DNA from: Macrolepiota albuminosa
Lineage: Eukaryota > Basidiomycota > Agaricomycetes > Agaricales > Agaricaceae
Reading direction: 5' to 3'
NCBI GenBank assembly: GCA_027475525.1
Contig: JAMWFC010000113.1
Location: forward strand, 1,538,001-1,602,000
Length of the DNA: 64,000 nt
In this document: positions 1 through 10,834 of the stretch, in pieces
How the letters are laid out: each line of letters opens with the position of its first letter
How positions within the stretch are numbered: the stretch's first letter is position 1
Position numbers and translations under genes: made by a program
Notes under the pieces: generated by a model
Told to the model about the DNA's origin: nothing
The model's database searches: none
Seen by the model: only the letters and a program-made list of their open reading frames with translations

Positions 1-563
1 ATGTCGAGAGACAAAGCCCGAGTAATGCTGATGTCTCTAAAATGTGGAGGCAAGTTGTCTTGTATATTTTCAACGTACTGTTAAACTGACATGCCGAAGG
101 TGTTGGTCTCAACCTTACCCGTGCTAACAATGTTATCTCTCTTGATCTCGGCTGGTCTCAGGCAATTGAAGCCCAATCGTTTGACCGGTGCGTCCCAAAT
201 CAAAGTGTAAAAATCCCACTGGCTAATGCATGGGCCTCAGGGTTCACAGATTGGGTCAAACGCGCCCTGTTGACATTCAACGCCTTGTCATCTCTGATAC
301 CGTCGAAGATAGAGTGTTAGCCATGCAGGAACGTAAGGTAATAGTCATACATACCTCTATTCCAGGGTTCTGTCGCCTAATACCTATTTATAGCAACAAC
401 TTGCCGATGGAAGTTTAGGCGAGGGTTCCGGTAGGAAAATTGGCCGTAAGTGGATAACACCGATGTCGAATTTGCCTCTCCTGATTTTTCACTTCCAGGT
501 CTCACAGTCAAGGAGCTTGGTAGGCTTCAACCAATCTGCATTTCAACAGTTCGTAACATCTGA
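1..563 (+). CDS. SNF2-family helicase/ATPase, C-terminal end (partial)
   Basis: Five short exons (about 1-49, 100-187, 241-337, 394-445, 499-563) translate to the end of a SNF2 helicase C-terminal lobe: VGLNLT with a following NNVISLDLGWS (motif V region), then HRLGQTRPVDIQRLVISDTVEDR (motif VI, Arg finger region; shown split as HRLGQTRPVD and IQRLVISDTVEDR), then a KELGRL-type tail and a TGA at 561-563. Proteins of this family use ATP hydrolysis to move along double-stranded DNA, in nucleosome remodelling or DNA repair (Rad5/Rad16-like members end in just this way). The gene enters from outside the window, so the N-terminal lobe and any RING domain are not visible. The intron at 50-99 starts with GCAAGT, so it is of the GC-AG class. 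Subfamily cannot be fixed from this fragment. Confidence 0.85.
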
Positions 564-1092
564 CACACTCTATCGCACAGCTAATCTGTTCGGGCTTGAT
601 CACCGCGGCCGACTTCTTCACAACTAAAAATAGAATGCCACATGTGAAACAATCGGTGGTTGATAGAACCTAATGCTCAGTAAATACTAGTCTTTTTCCG
701 CCAAGAGATGAGATGAGATTTTTATTCCCAGCTACATTATGTAAAGTAATTCAGCTATATATCTCGCTGGGAAAGGAAAGAAGGCAATAAAGACAAGATA
801 CTACAGGCAGAAGATGGTTCGTAAGGCGTCTGGAATACGATGGTGGTCATTGTCTGCATTCCCTGGGTGTTTGTCAAGATACTACTAAGCACCTGTACGT
901 AATGTGCAACATGTTTTACTTTCGAAAAGGTTGTATCCCGGCAAGCCCGGCAATATCAGCCAAACAACTAAACAAGGAGCCAAAGTCGGGGTCTAGCTGT
1001 AATCGATTCAAGCATACCAAAAATATTATGTAATTTTTTGTCGTCTTTCCAAGACACGATATATCGGTCCAGTCTTTTAATTTACACTCCTC
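564..1092. other. intergenic, no gene seen
   Basis: AT-rich spacer between the SNF2 stop codon and the RRG7-like start. It must hold the 3' end of the first transcript and the promoter of the next gene. I see no coding exon in it. Confidence 0.5.
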
Positions 1093-1116
1093 TTGCATTG
1101 CCAGCTGCGGGCATTG

Positions 1117-1863
1117 ATGGTCACATTACTGAAGCGCACATTGCGTTTCTCCTCGACATTAAGTCCACCGACATCAACATCTACTACTGTGTATCGTGGC
1201 ACCGCATTTGAACACCGTGCACAACATATCCTCCAAACCCATCTGTCCATGTCATTACGACGCGTAGGGGGCAAGTCAGATGGTGGTATTGACCTTCTTG
1301 GGTGGTGGTGGCTCCCTCCCTTTGGGGCCTCTGATATTAACGTGCCTCGTCGTCGGTTACGCGTCATTGCACAGTGTAAAGCTGAAAAGAAGAAAATCGG
1401 GCCAAAATTCATCCGTGAGATGGAGGGCGTCCTCCACCGGTACCTCTCTTTGTCCCCTTCCTTTCACTCTTTGGATTCCCGCAATCAGAGTACGCATACA
1501 TCCCCAGAAGCAGCCCTTCAATACCCGTTGGTGGCGCTGTTTATATCTGAATCGCCATATACCCGCTCCACGATACTCAGAGCTCAATCATCACCTGTTC
1601 CTTTATTTCTTCTATATATCCCCCCTGAACCATCCTACTCTGATTCCGTCATCACGGAAGGTAGCTTCGACGAGAAGATAGGAAGTGCAGTGTGGAACCC
1701 TGCATTGGCTGGCGCCCGAGGGGTCCTCAGTGGGGATATCGAAATGAGATGGGAAAGGGAGCTTCGAGGATCTGGTAGACCTGGACTATGGTGGCGCAAT
1801 AAGAAGTTGGCAAACTGGACTCCCGAAGTGGATAATATGGAAATAGAAAGCCTAGAACACTAA
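1117..1863 (+). CDS. RRG7-like mitochondrial protein (required for respiratory growth), PD-(D/E)XK-like fold
   Basis: Single-exon ORF. An ATG at 1093 is also in frame, but the ATG at 1117 gives MVTLLKRTLRFSS, a basic amphipathic start typical of a mitochondrial targeting peptide, so I prefer it (248 residues). The body has RGTAFEHRAQHIL, then GGKSDGGIDLLGWW and, about 35 residues later, VIAQCKAEKKKIGPKFIREMEG. The GGIDL...QCK pair is the D...(Q/E)xK signature of the restriction-endonuclease-like fold. This arrangement and length match the fungal RRG7 family (DUF2034), needed for respiratory growth in yeast; its biochemical activity is not established. The C-terminal half is family-typical, with a GGARGVLSGD-like segment. 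It lies head-to-tail after the SNF2 gene. Confidence 0.8.
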   Translation: MVTLLKRTLRFSSTLSPPTSTSTTVYRGTAFEHRAQHILQTHLSMSLRRVGGKSDGGIDLLGWWWLPPFGASDINVPRRRLRVIAQCKAEKKKIGPKFIREMEGVLHRYLSLSPSFHSLDSRNQSTHTSPEAALQYPLVALFISESPYTRSTILRAQSSPVPLFLLYIPPEPSYSDSVITEGSFDEKIGSAVWNPALAGARGVLSGDIEMRWERELRGSGRPGLWWRNKKLANWTPEVDNMEIESLEH

Positions 1864-1976
1864 TTTATTACTTGAAAACTTGCTAAGTAATTGACAGCAA
1901 TGACTGATATTATCACAAGACGTGTGGACAACTAGCCGGCTACTAGTATGTCCATGCATGAGAGATTTTGTCGCTT

Positions 1977-2004
1977 GAATTTGTAGCTTGAATTTGTAGC
2001 TTCA
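1977..2004. repeat. short tandem repeat, about 13-14 bp unit
   Basis: The unit TTGAATTTGTAGC occurs twice in direct succession just downstream of the G-alpha stop codon (minus strand), in its presumed 3' UTR. Probably slippage. Confidence 0.6.
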
Positions 2005-2015
2005 AGGTCTACTTC

Positions 2016-4287
2016 TCAGATAAGGCCAGCATCTTCAAGATGTTTGCGCATCAGCACATCCCTCACTAGTGGACACACTGCGTGAGGCGAGGATAAAAGA
2101 GAACCGATTATACATACCCCTCGTGAGGATCTCTTTCGTTGATTTGAAGTTCTTTAAAGAGGAGAATACAATGAGCTCGACTCCGATGTCTAGCTGTTTC
2201 AACATACGGTCACGGTGGTGAGATGGCAATAGAAAGGGCGCGAAATAACCGACTTCTCTCTAAGAATACCGGCTGTGGACAGGGATGAATGATACGTTAA
2301 TCAGGAACTTCCTTACGCCCGAGCTAAAATTACAAACAAAATTTTTCTCTGAGATCTACCGCAAACTACCCGTCAACTTTACTCTACAGACTGAATGAAA
2401 TTCAAGAGTGAACTCACATTTTGTTACGCTTTTGACGTCGTTCTCGCGTTTTCGCCGTGATTTATAGGAAACAACATAATCGGAGAATTTAATCCCAGAT
2501 TCAAGTTTTGCCTTTAGAATGTCGATCTTGTTCATGAAAATGATAAGATTAGTGTGTTTTAGCAACTCATTCTTCACAAGATAATTCCAAATATTGACAG
2601 TATCTTCCTAGCGAGCAGATACATCAATTAGCTCGACGCGTTTGGCTATGTTTGGGACAGACCAAACGATTCATCGAAGAGTCTTCAGAAAGTTTCTGAT
2701 CGAAGGCACTTGTGATAAGTCTCAGCATATATGAAAGTAATGCTAGTTGAGTTCTTACCTGATGGGAGCCAGGAAGATAATAGCATCCATGTCATCAAAG
2801 TATGGGACCCATGCAGCTAGTTTAACGCTCAATGAGTATTACTGATGATCGTTGGAAGCCATACATCTCTGGATGTGATTAGATCAAACATAAGTCAGAA
2901 ATGGAGAAGACACACCAAAGACCTATGCCCGCCGACATCAAAAACACGCCAGTCCCTGGATGGACCTGGAGAGAAATTCAACTTCAAAAGTCTATGCCAG
3001 GGCCTTCGGGCCTACCATGTTCGGGCTTGATCTTGAACCGGTATTCCGACACACCTCAAAGTTTATTTCGGAATTCGGTGTACACTGGTCCTAGAAGATT
3101 ACTAACCTAAGGTTTTTAACCGCGCCCGAAGGACATCATCTGGACATCAGAAGTGTTCATTATCAGTCTGGTTCATTTTGATGCAGAGACAATTCTTTCA
3201 TACCATCGGAAGGGACGTAATCCAGCGCTGTGACTCGGTCCAAAGAATCTAAAAAACTAACGTCGTTAGGAGTCGTTAGTAGTTAGTCAGCACCATCAAG
3301 AAAGAGATTATTCTTACAAACCCGCCACTTCTTCCATGTGAATATTGTGCCCCTTCAGAAGTGTCTTGACTGAAGAGTCATTCCAAAGTATCTGTATGTC
3401 TTGTACGCACGCATTGAGCACTACGCTCGGGTCGCTGGAGTTGTGGGCATCGGATGCCTTTTCGCTTAGCTTGTTTGAGCACGAGGACTGGTCAAATGTC
3501 TCTTTCCACGCGCGGGTGGAGTTAATAGCGACCTCTTTTACAAGGTGCTTCGAGCGGTCCGCATAAGATGCTTCACGGTCATGCAAAGTGGTCTCGGTTT
3601 CAGTAGATCTTTCGGGTGTCAGACGCTGGATCAACGCTTGTTCGACTTGTAATAGCGGAGCAAGTCGCATCTTCAGCTTGAGCAGGTCAGTTCTGATGGG
3701 CAGATGATCCGGCAATACTGCGTCGTTTCCCTCCTGTATGATCGCATCGAGGATAACATGCACGGAACGGACAATGTTCAGTTGTATCACGGCCCTCCAA
3801 GACGCCCTTTCCTTCCTGAATGTCTACTAAGAACGATTAATATCTGCAAGACGCTACAGGACAATACACACCTCTGGATCATATAAAAGTTGAAGGTCTA
3901 GCAATGTAACACCATTAAACATGTACTGATGTTCTGAGGTGGGCTTACTTTTTATCGTTGTCGACTTTCCTATGTGATAGTTACATCATATTTGCAGAGT
4001 ATGACTCACCATCTTACCTGACTCGCTTTGGCCTATCATGCATAAATCGCACTCACGCATAAAAAACCTTGATTAGACGTACCCAAAAGTAACATTTTCA
4101 AAGCCTTAGCGACCTTCTTCTCTGCAGCCCTTTCCTTCTCTATTTCCTCGTCGATTTGTTCAGAAACACGTTTCGCTTGTGCTTCCGCGACCAGACGTGC
4201 TTCACGTTCCGTTGTAGTCTCATTAGGAGGAGGCTCGAGTACTTGTGCCAATGGGTCGACGTCAAGAGTCGTAGTGGGTACTGGCAT
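2016..4287 (-). CDS. heterotrimeric G-protein alpha subunit
   Basis: About 15 exons on the minus strand (approximately 4083-4287, 4018-4032, 3949-3969, 3872-3897, 3322-3823, 3204-3248, 3107-3139, 3016-3054, 2923-2965, 2759-2829, 2663-2708, 2418-2607, 2208-2272, 2118-2151, 2016-2077). Joined, they give the G-alpha motifs in order: P-loop GQSESGKSTT (G1), FRKERASWRAVIQLN (helical domain start), LDYVPSDDDVLRARLKTLG (switch I), DWRVFDVGGH (G3), NKIDILKAKLESGI (G4), RPFYCHLTTVT (G5 region) and a VRDVLMRKHLEDAGLI C-terminus. It relays signals from seven-helix receptors by GTP/GDP cycling at the plasma membrane. Odd points: the catalytic Gln of DVGGQ is His, the N-terminus MPVPTTT has no MGxxxS myristoylation signal, and two exons are only 15 and 21 nt. 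The join before exon 10 is uncertain by a few bases. It resembles the lineage-expanded G-alphas of mushrooms rather than Gpa1-3 types. Confidence 0.88.
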
Positions 4288-7025
4288 GATAGATCAAAAG
4301 CTGCTAGGTAGGCATGGCTGGAAGTATAAAAAAGATCCGAATTGTAGTCCTGAGCAAAAGGAGAATCGAGCCTCTCATGCTATGTGCATGACATAACCAG
4401 AAAGAAAATCAGGTTGGGAAGGGCTTTGTTGCACACGTCAATACTGAAACTCAAGATTTGATCTCATCACTCGGAATACTCGTACATGGTCCACGACTTC
4501 CAGGAACATATGGAAGCAGATCTCCACCCTGAACAAATTCTCAAGCACTGTCTAGTAGCTCCAACGCTTTGCTACACCTGTCAATACAACACTTGTTGGC
4601 ATCAGAGCCGCCTCAGTCGCCGAACTTGTTGGTGAGGTTGTGAAGAGCTACTTGACATTAGTGGATGATTATTATCACAGGGATTGCTGGCAGATATCAA
4701 TTTCAGCGCTAACTACATAGTTGGTGATCAGGCGACTTACGAGGTATCTTTCCCATCTCAGAACACGAGTTTTCTGTTCAGGAACTTCTTCACCAGTCCC
4801 AGGGTAAAAACTGGCTCACACTCAGATTGGAGTTAGATAGCCATACTATCCAGGTAGTGCTTACAAACAAAATGTCTCGCCTGACTCGGAATTTTGAAAT
4901 GCTTGAGTGTATCCTTTATTCCCACGACCACACGACCAAAGAGGCCTCCTGACTAGGACTGTCCAATTCTAGGAGGGCGTTTCCCAGCATGATTATTTCC
5001 CAGCATGATTATTGCAATTCGTCCATGTCTATCAAGTCTGAGCAGGCACTCGTCAGCTTCTTACTGTTCAAACGGTGATTTGATCTTGGTCTTGCTTTCC
5101 AACAATCTGGGGTTGATCTAGAAATTCTGAGTGATACAATTTATAGTGTACAAGTCAGGACCTAGCATAGAGCCAACACTGTCAGACATCGCCCTACGAC
5201 CTGTATTACGCAGCAGCCTATTACTTTGAATCACCAGTCGAGTCAGAGAGCTTTCACAACCCCTTCATCAGTCTCACAGAAGTTTGCATGCATAACTGTG
5301 GTGTAGACAAGGTCTGTACAAATACGAAGAACTTGGCAACAAATTGTGACGTACCACCTGCGGACAGGATGTGTCGCCAACGTGACTTTAGAGAATACGT
5401 GAAACGCCCAAAGTGCCTCGAACTAGGCGCTCCGCATACCTATGTCAGGGTACCGAGAGAACAGAGGCTGACGAATATATATGTTCCGCGATCTTGCAAG
5501 TCTTTGTCAGGAAGTAACAACTCTAAACAGAAACCGCAACCTTCCGAACAAAATATTAAATGCAGGGGTAGAAGGTATCTTACAATCTTACAATCATTGC
5601 GCAGAACAAGGATTCAGGATGATCATGATCTACACTGTGTCGGAATAATTTAACTTATTCCACAGCAATGTCTTATAGGTATGACGCAGATGAAAAGAGA
5701 GTCCTGACATACTGGCATTAGGAAGGAGTCAGTTTACTTTCATAGACAAAGGAGCCAGGCAGTTTTCCAAGGAGCGGCCAGAGTATTGAGATCAGCAACT
5801 TTGTTGAAAACATCATTGTGGAAATAGAATTGCCAGGTCGACGCGCTGTCAATACCTGATGCACTACTGATGACCGGCAGGAGACAACCAGACTTTACCG
5901 ACCTGTTCGGCCACCACTTGTCCGATGATGTTCCGAGATTATCTTTTTAATTTGAAAAGTGAAGTATCATCTTTGAGAGATATGAAAATGTCCGTTTGCC
6001 ATTAGACATCACCGACGTAAGTCAGAATATGCAATGATGAAGTTGAACAAAAGTAGAGGCTGACAGATGCACCTGTCCATGCAAGTGTGGAGAGAGGATG
6101 GTGGATCACCTTACACATTGCGCTGCTTGAGGATACTATAGATCAGGAAACGGAACAAAAAGTCCAAATCTAACTAAAAGGGTACTGGACAGACAGCGCT
6201 CGTCTGACAAAAAAGTCCAAAGTGACCAACACAGCATGATGTGACCAGAGTACGATGATCATTGCTGCGAGCCGCAATTTCCGGCGACACCGGCCTATTT
6301 ACCTCCGCCATCTCCGGAAAGCCAAAGCTATGCGTTTTTTTTCCCTTGCATCCACCGAAAAGTGGCTGGAGCAGAGCCATGGAGACACATTAAAGTTGCG
6401 AGGGGAAAACAAAGTGATATCAGATTTCGAGTGAAGCCGCCCGCCCCGGTTGTCATTCCAATCAGCTCGGAGTATCGCCAATCTTCCGTTGCCGATTAAA
6501 AGAGTATGGCGGAACATTGAATAATCAGCGTACAATGTGTCAAACGGGAATTTGTTGTGTCACCAGGGGAAAAAAATTGGGCCAACTGGACAAAGGATAG
6601 AGGTCCTCACAACAAAGTCGTAGAAACAGTTGAAGCGCAGATCGTGAATTACCGTGAACGACGGAAGGCGTGTTTTTTGTCAAGGAGCGATCGAAGTCTA
6701 TCTATTGAGAGTCGAGTGATCCACTGAATCTTGCCAGGCATTGACCGCAAAAGTAGTCCGAGAACCCAGGCAGTTTATCATGACCAAGTGGTCAATCTCG
6801 ATATAGGAAAATGTGCGCAAGAGGGGCACAGCATCACTTGAGATCTATTGACAGCATCACTTTAGGTGGATCTGATGGCAAAAACAAAGTCAAATACATA
6901 AGGTCGCCGGAGCCCGACGAGGTCGAATCGATGTCTTCGGAATAAAAGATGTGTCTAGAGTACAAAAGGAAGCGAACGTTCTGTCGTGCCTCCATCGCCG
7001 CCCACTCTGCCTTATCGTTCTTGCA
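4288..7025. other. long intergenic stretch, no gene recognised
   Basis: About 2.7 kb without an ORF that joins into a recognisable protein on either strand. A frame at 5288-5653 (+) is open for 121 codons but has no family resemblance and no convincing splice partners. A 16-bp direct repeat (TTTCCCAGCATGATTA) occurs twice near 4980-5010. The left part must contain the G-alpha promoter (minus strand) and the right part the promoter of the F-box gene. Confidence 0.4.
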
Positions 7026-8485
7026 ATGTCTACTTACTCCACATGGCATACTCTTCCCAATGAAATCAAACTCGCCATCGTGGACAATCTCGACTTGTCT
7101 ACTGCCAGGGTCTTTTCCAAAGTAGATTTCCAAACATACAAAGTTTGTGTTCCGTCCATCTTCAAGGTGAGTCATCAGCCACAAGGGGTCATTGTTGTTT
7201 ATTAACTCTTGCACCGCTTTAGAGCGTCAACCTCGACAGTTTAGGTCGACTCCAGCGCTTCCTTGAAAATGTTCCACGTACCTATTGCCATTATATTCAA
7301 GAGCTAGATCTGTGTACTCGTCCAGGCTCGGATGATGAACCTCTTGTTCATCCTCGGGCTGCGTCGGATGCCGTTCTCTCTCTTCTCATCGCCTCACCCC
7401 GAATCAAGAAGCTCGCGTTACGAATGGCTGGCTCATTGGACAAGAGCGTTATCACACCTTTTGCATACTTACAAGACTTGAGAAATCTGACGATCGCTAA
7501 TTGCGGCGAGGAGGAATATCTTCCTTTGTATGTCCAAGCAGGCCCTTTTGCCCCTTTCCGTCGGACTGATGGCCATTTCAGGAGTGAACGGCTTGTTGTC
7601 TCTATCGCTGCAACAACACCTAGCCTTGAGCAATTGTCGCTTGATAGAGTTACTCGCTCAAGATTGCACGCACCGGAGCTCGAAGGAGTTTACCCATACG
7701 TTCCTCTCGTGATGGGGGACGACGACATTCCCGATCACCCCGTTATCGGTTCGGAACTCTCACTGCCCTCTTTGCTACACATCCCTACTCTTAAAAAACT
7801 GACGATCCGCGATACACATCTCGGGGACAATCGGTGGACAACTATTCCTGTCGCCTGTCGATTAGAGGTTCTTGATCTTGGTAGCTGCTACCATGAAACG
7901 GAGGAATTTAACCGCCTTTGTACGGAGCGTATCATGGCGGCCGTCGGTCCGACGGTCGATGAGTTCTCTCTCACAACGTCAGTCTCAGACACGGTGTTTG
8001 CCACGCCGGCTGCCACGCCCCTCCCGCGCCTGCGTAAATTGCATATTTCCCCGTTCTTTCCGGTTGACAGTGTTGTTGATACTATGTCAAACCTCGCGGG
8101 TTCTCCCATCGAAAGTTTGTCAATGCAATGCTATGAAGACGACGTTGTGGATGTCTGCTCGGCACTTGAAGACTTCCTTAGTCTGCGCGTTGAGCGTGGT
8201 CCAGATTTTTACAACAAACTGACTCGAATCAATGTTTCCGTGACGGCAAATGATCACTCTGTATCTGATACTGAGGAAGCAGAAGAACGCCTAGAGGCAA
8301 CGAAGCGCCTCCAAGAATTTTGCCAGGATCTCCAGCTATCTAGTATTGTTGGCAAGGCTATCCCCGAATCATATTCGTTTGTTCATGGACCTTCTCTCGG
8401 ACCATCCCGTAGCAACAGCATCAGCATGTCTGATTCTGGAGACAAACATTGTGTTATTGCACCCAAACGCGCAAACACACTCTGA
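7026..8485 (+). CDS. F-box-domain protein
   Basis: Exon 1 is 7026-7166 and exon 2 is 7223-8485, joined by a GTGAGT...TTTAG intron in phase 0. The first 40 residues, with LPNEIKLAIVDNLD, match the start of an F-box, the Skp1-binding module of SCF ubiquitin ligases. The rest is a long leucine-patterned region (for example LEVLDLG, LRKLHISPFF, IESLSMQC) of the type seen in Agaricomycete F-box/LRR-like proteins, which are numerous and mostly of unknown substrate. The protein has about 468 residues if the inner segment 7528-7581 is coding. That segment is 54 nt long, begins GTATGT and ends TTTCAG, so it could be a frame-neutral third intron. ATG at 7026 is chosen because the F-box follows at once; the upstream GTG frame has nothing conserved. 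Confidence 0.75.
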
Positions 8486-9200
8486 TTTGTTGTACTTTTT
8501 TTTTCTCTTGGAACATCGGTACATAACATTGCATTTAGAGATACCAGCATCTAAATTATCTTGCCTACTTTCATCCTCTGTACTTTTACGAACATCACTT
8601 TGTACATTAGCTTTGAATGGCCAACTTTATTGAGATCTACTGGAAAGCGTCATTGGAGTGGTTTGAAACACTTCAAGAGCGCCCACTGTCATTCTGTTGG
8701 CAGGTCGAGTGACGTGTGTCAAACAAGAGTTTACTCGCTGTCGTTTGGGTTGTCTTCATAATGGCACATGTATATACATCGTGTCTCTAAGTAATGTGCG
8801 TGGACTTCGGCAAGATATTTTTTGCATGCTCTCGTTACATTCACTATCTTCCGAGCACGCCGGCCAATGGGAGAACGTAGGACGACAAGGTGTTTGTTAG
8901 CCACCTACCAGACTCATGAGTCACTAGTGACTCATGCGGCGGTTTAAGGAGATTATCAACGATACATTTCGAGTCCAACGCCCTTAGAACAAATTTTAAG
9001 AGCAAGCATCTAGTCAGTAGAGAGGACACCGATGGAAAAAACCCATTCGATAACTGAAAAACGCTGATACCTTGACACTAGCTCCTGAAGGGTGTGTAAA
9101 CGGACAAGGCTAAGGAAATCAACGAATGCATGTGGTAAACACCTCAAGATAAAAGGTAGTGAACAGGGTTTTCTCCAAAAGTACACATAAACAAAGCCAT
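8486..9200. other. convergent intergenic region, no gene recognised
   Basis: Lies between the F-box gene (+) and the peroxygenase gene (-), so it should hold both 3' UTRs. A short near-palindrome, GACTCATGAGTCACTAGTGACTCATG, sits near 8911-8936: two overlapping inverted repeats (ACTCATGAGT and AGTCACTAGTGACT). No coding signal seen. Confidence 0.4.
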
Positions 9201-10781
9201 TTAAACATTAGCGGCACCGTTTGGGATGGCAAGGGGGCAATCAGGGAAGAGATTATGGATGGCATTTCGCAAAAAATCGACATTGTCCTTCAGGAGACCC
9301 GTGGTGTTGAGAAGAACACCTGGGACATTATCAGCCGCTAAGTTGTCGTAAAAGGCACAGTCCTGAGAAAGCGTTTTAGAATACTGACCGAGTAAAAAAA
9401 AAAGTAACTTGTACTTACGCCGAAACCTTGGTCGATGATATACGTTCCATTCGGAGCATTGGCACCGGGGGGTACAGGATTAGCTTCAAGGACCTGGTCT
9501 GAGGAGATTCCAATGATATCAATGGTGCCAGGCGAAGAACGCCTGAACCAGTTAGGAGCGAACTTCTGATCACGAAAGATCGAGGTCATTGCGGGAACAG
9601 AGAGGGTCCCATCAGTTCCTAGTAAGTTTGTCCAGTTGTCTGAGTAATGGCATATGGTCCAGCTGACTTACCGTTGGCAAAGAAATTCAACACAAATCCA
9701 GTCTCACCGTAACTGAGAGTCAACCTCCCGACGTGGTATTGAAGCTAATCGAAGGTAAAAACCAGTGATACAGTTGTTGCGGGCAAACAGTCTTACCTCA
9801 ACATTTTGGGTTTGGCTCTGCTTGAATCGTTTCAATTTGAACTGAGACAACGCTTCCACGTTGACAATGCTTTTCGGACCAGTCACCTCGGAATCATTTC
9901 CAACCTGAGCGACAATGTCAAGAAGCTAGAAAGTGTGATTTTTTGATTCCATATGAAAATCAATTTGACAGTCGGCGTCGGGTAACAATGCACGAACCTC
10001 AGCAAACAATTCCGGTTGAAAGTGGATATTATCACCAATAGCCCAATCTTGGCGTGTCATTGATACATCACCTTCAGATAGTTGTAAGTCATGATCAGGA
10101 AGAACAGCTCTTTATGAGAAATGAGGTCTACCCTCGAAACGGCCATGGGCAGCCAACCCACGAGTCATATTTCCATCGATTTCGCCAGGCAGAGGGGGGA
10201 TTAACGGTGTATTTAAGCCAATGGATAGTTGATCAGTATAGGAGTTCCCTCTTGCCAGCTAGAAAGTGTAAGTTGTTTTTTTGCCTGGCATCGCACAGAC
10301 AAATCTCCTCACCATCCCAAAAGCAGTCAACCCAGATGCAAGATCGTAATCCATGTTAAAAGCGTGAGTAACAGCTTCAACAATCTGCTCAAAAGAAGCT
10401 ACACCGCTAAGGCACCGAGTCAGAAGTCTGGCTAAGAGTTGAAGGTTTCCTGTTTACTGACTTGCGCGGGATATACCCATGGTTAGCTAATGTATTCAAT
10501 CCCGCTGCAAGATAGTTAGACATGTTAGCTGAATATGAAAGGTACTCACGGCATGGTCCACGTAGATCTTTGTTCTTTGGGGCAACGAAAGGATGGGAAG
10601 AGTCTGGGAAATATTCAGTCAAGTGGTTGATTCAGTATTGGTTCGTAGTTTAACCTGGGATTTGGAGGATGCCTGTGTATGTCGGTCTCGGCGGAGCAAC
10701 GATGCGAACACCTTTCTTATTCGGCGATGCCGACGCGAGAAGACATGTCACGAATAAGGGTAGCACAAAAGACACAATCAT
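9201..10781 (-). CDS. secreted heme-thiolate peroxidase / unspecific peroxygenase family protein
   Basis: Multi-exon gene with a signal peptide (MIVSFVLPLFVTCLLASA). The proximal heme ligand motif appears as HPFVAP...DLRGPCPGLNTLANHGYIPR, where the PCP Cys should bind heme iron. The distal acid-base motif is present as GRFEGDVSMTRQD (EGD), formed across an intron. Downstream parts (SYGETGFVLNFFANG; FAPNWFRRS; a C-terminal DCAFYDNLAA and FPDCPLAIPNGAANV*) fit the family's long C-terminal region. Such enzymes insert oxygen from H2O2 into C-H bonds and are secreted by wood- and litter-degrading basidiomycetes. About 350 residues would be long-type. One junction, just after YIPR near 10465, does not fit a canonical GT-AG splice in frame; a GCAAGT is there, so either a GC donor with a different acceptor or an indel is involved. 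ATG at 10779-10781 is fixed by the signal peptide. Confidence 0.85.
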
Positions 10782-10826
10782 TGTAGGCCGACCAAATGGT
10801 ATGTCTTAATAATTTGAGACAGACCG

Positions 10827-10834
10827 TTTATAAA
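10827..10834 (-). promoter_or_regulatory. TATA box for the peroxygenase gene
   Basis: TTTATAAA lies about 46-53 bp upstream of the minus-strand ATG at 10781. It suits a core promoter with a short 5' UTR. Position and sequence only; no expression evidence. Confidence 0.45.

Noticed and set aside
5288..5653. 121-codon ORF in the large spacer
   Set aside because: No family resemblance, no neighbouring exons, ordinary chance length for this region.
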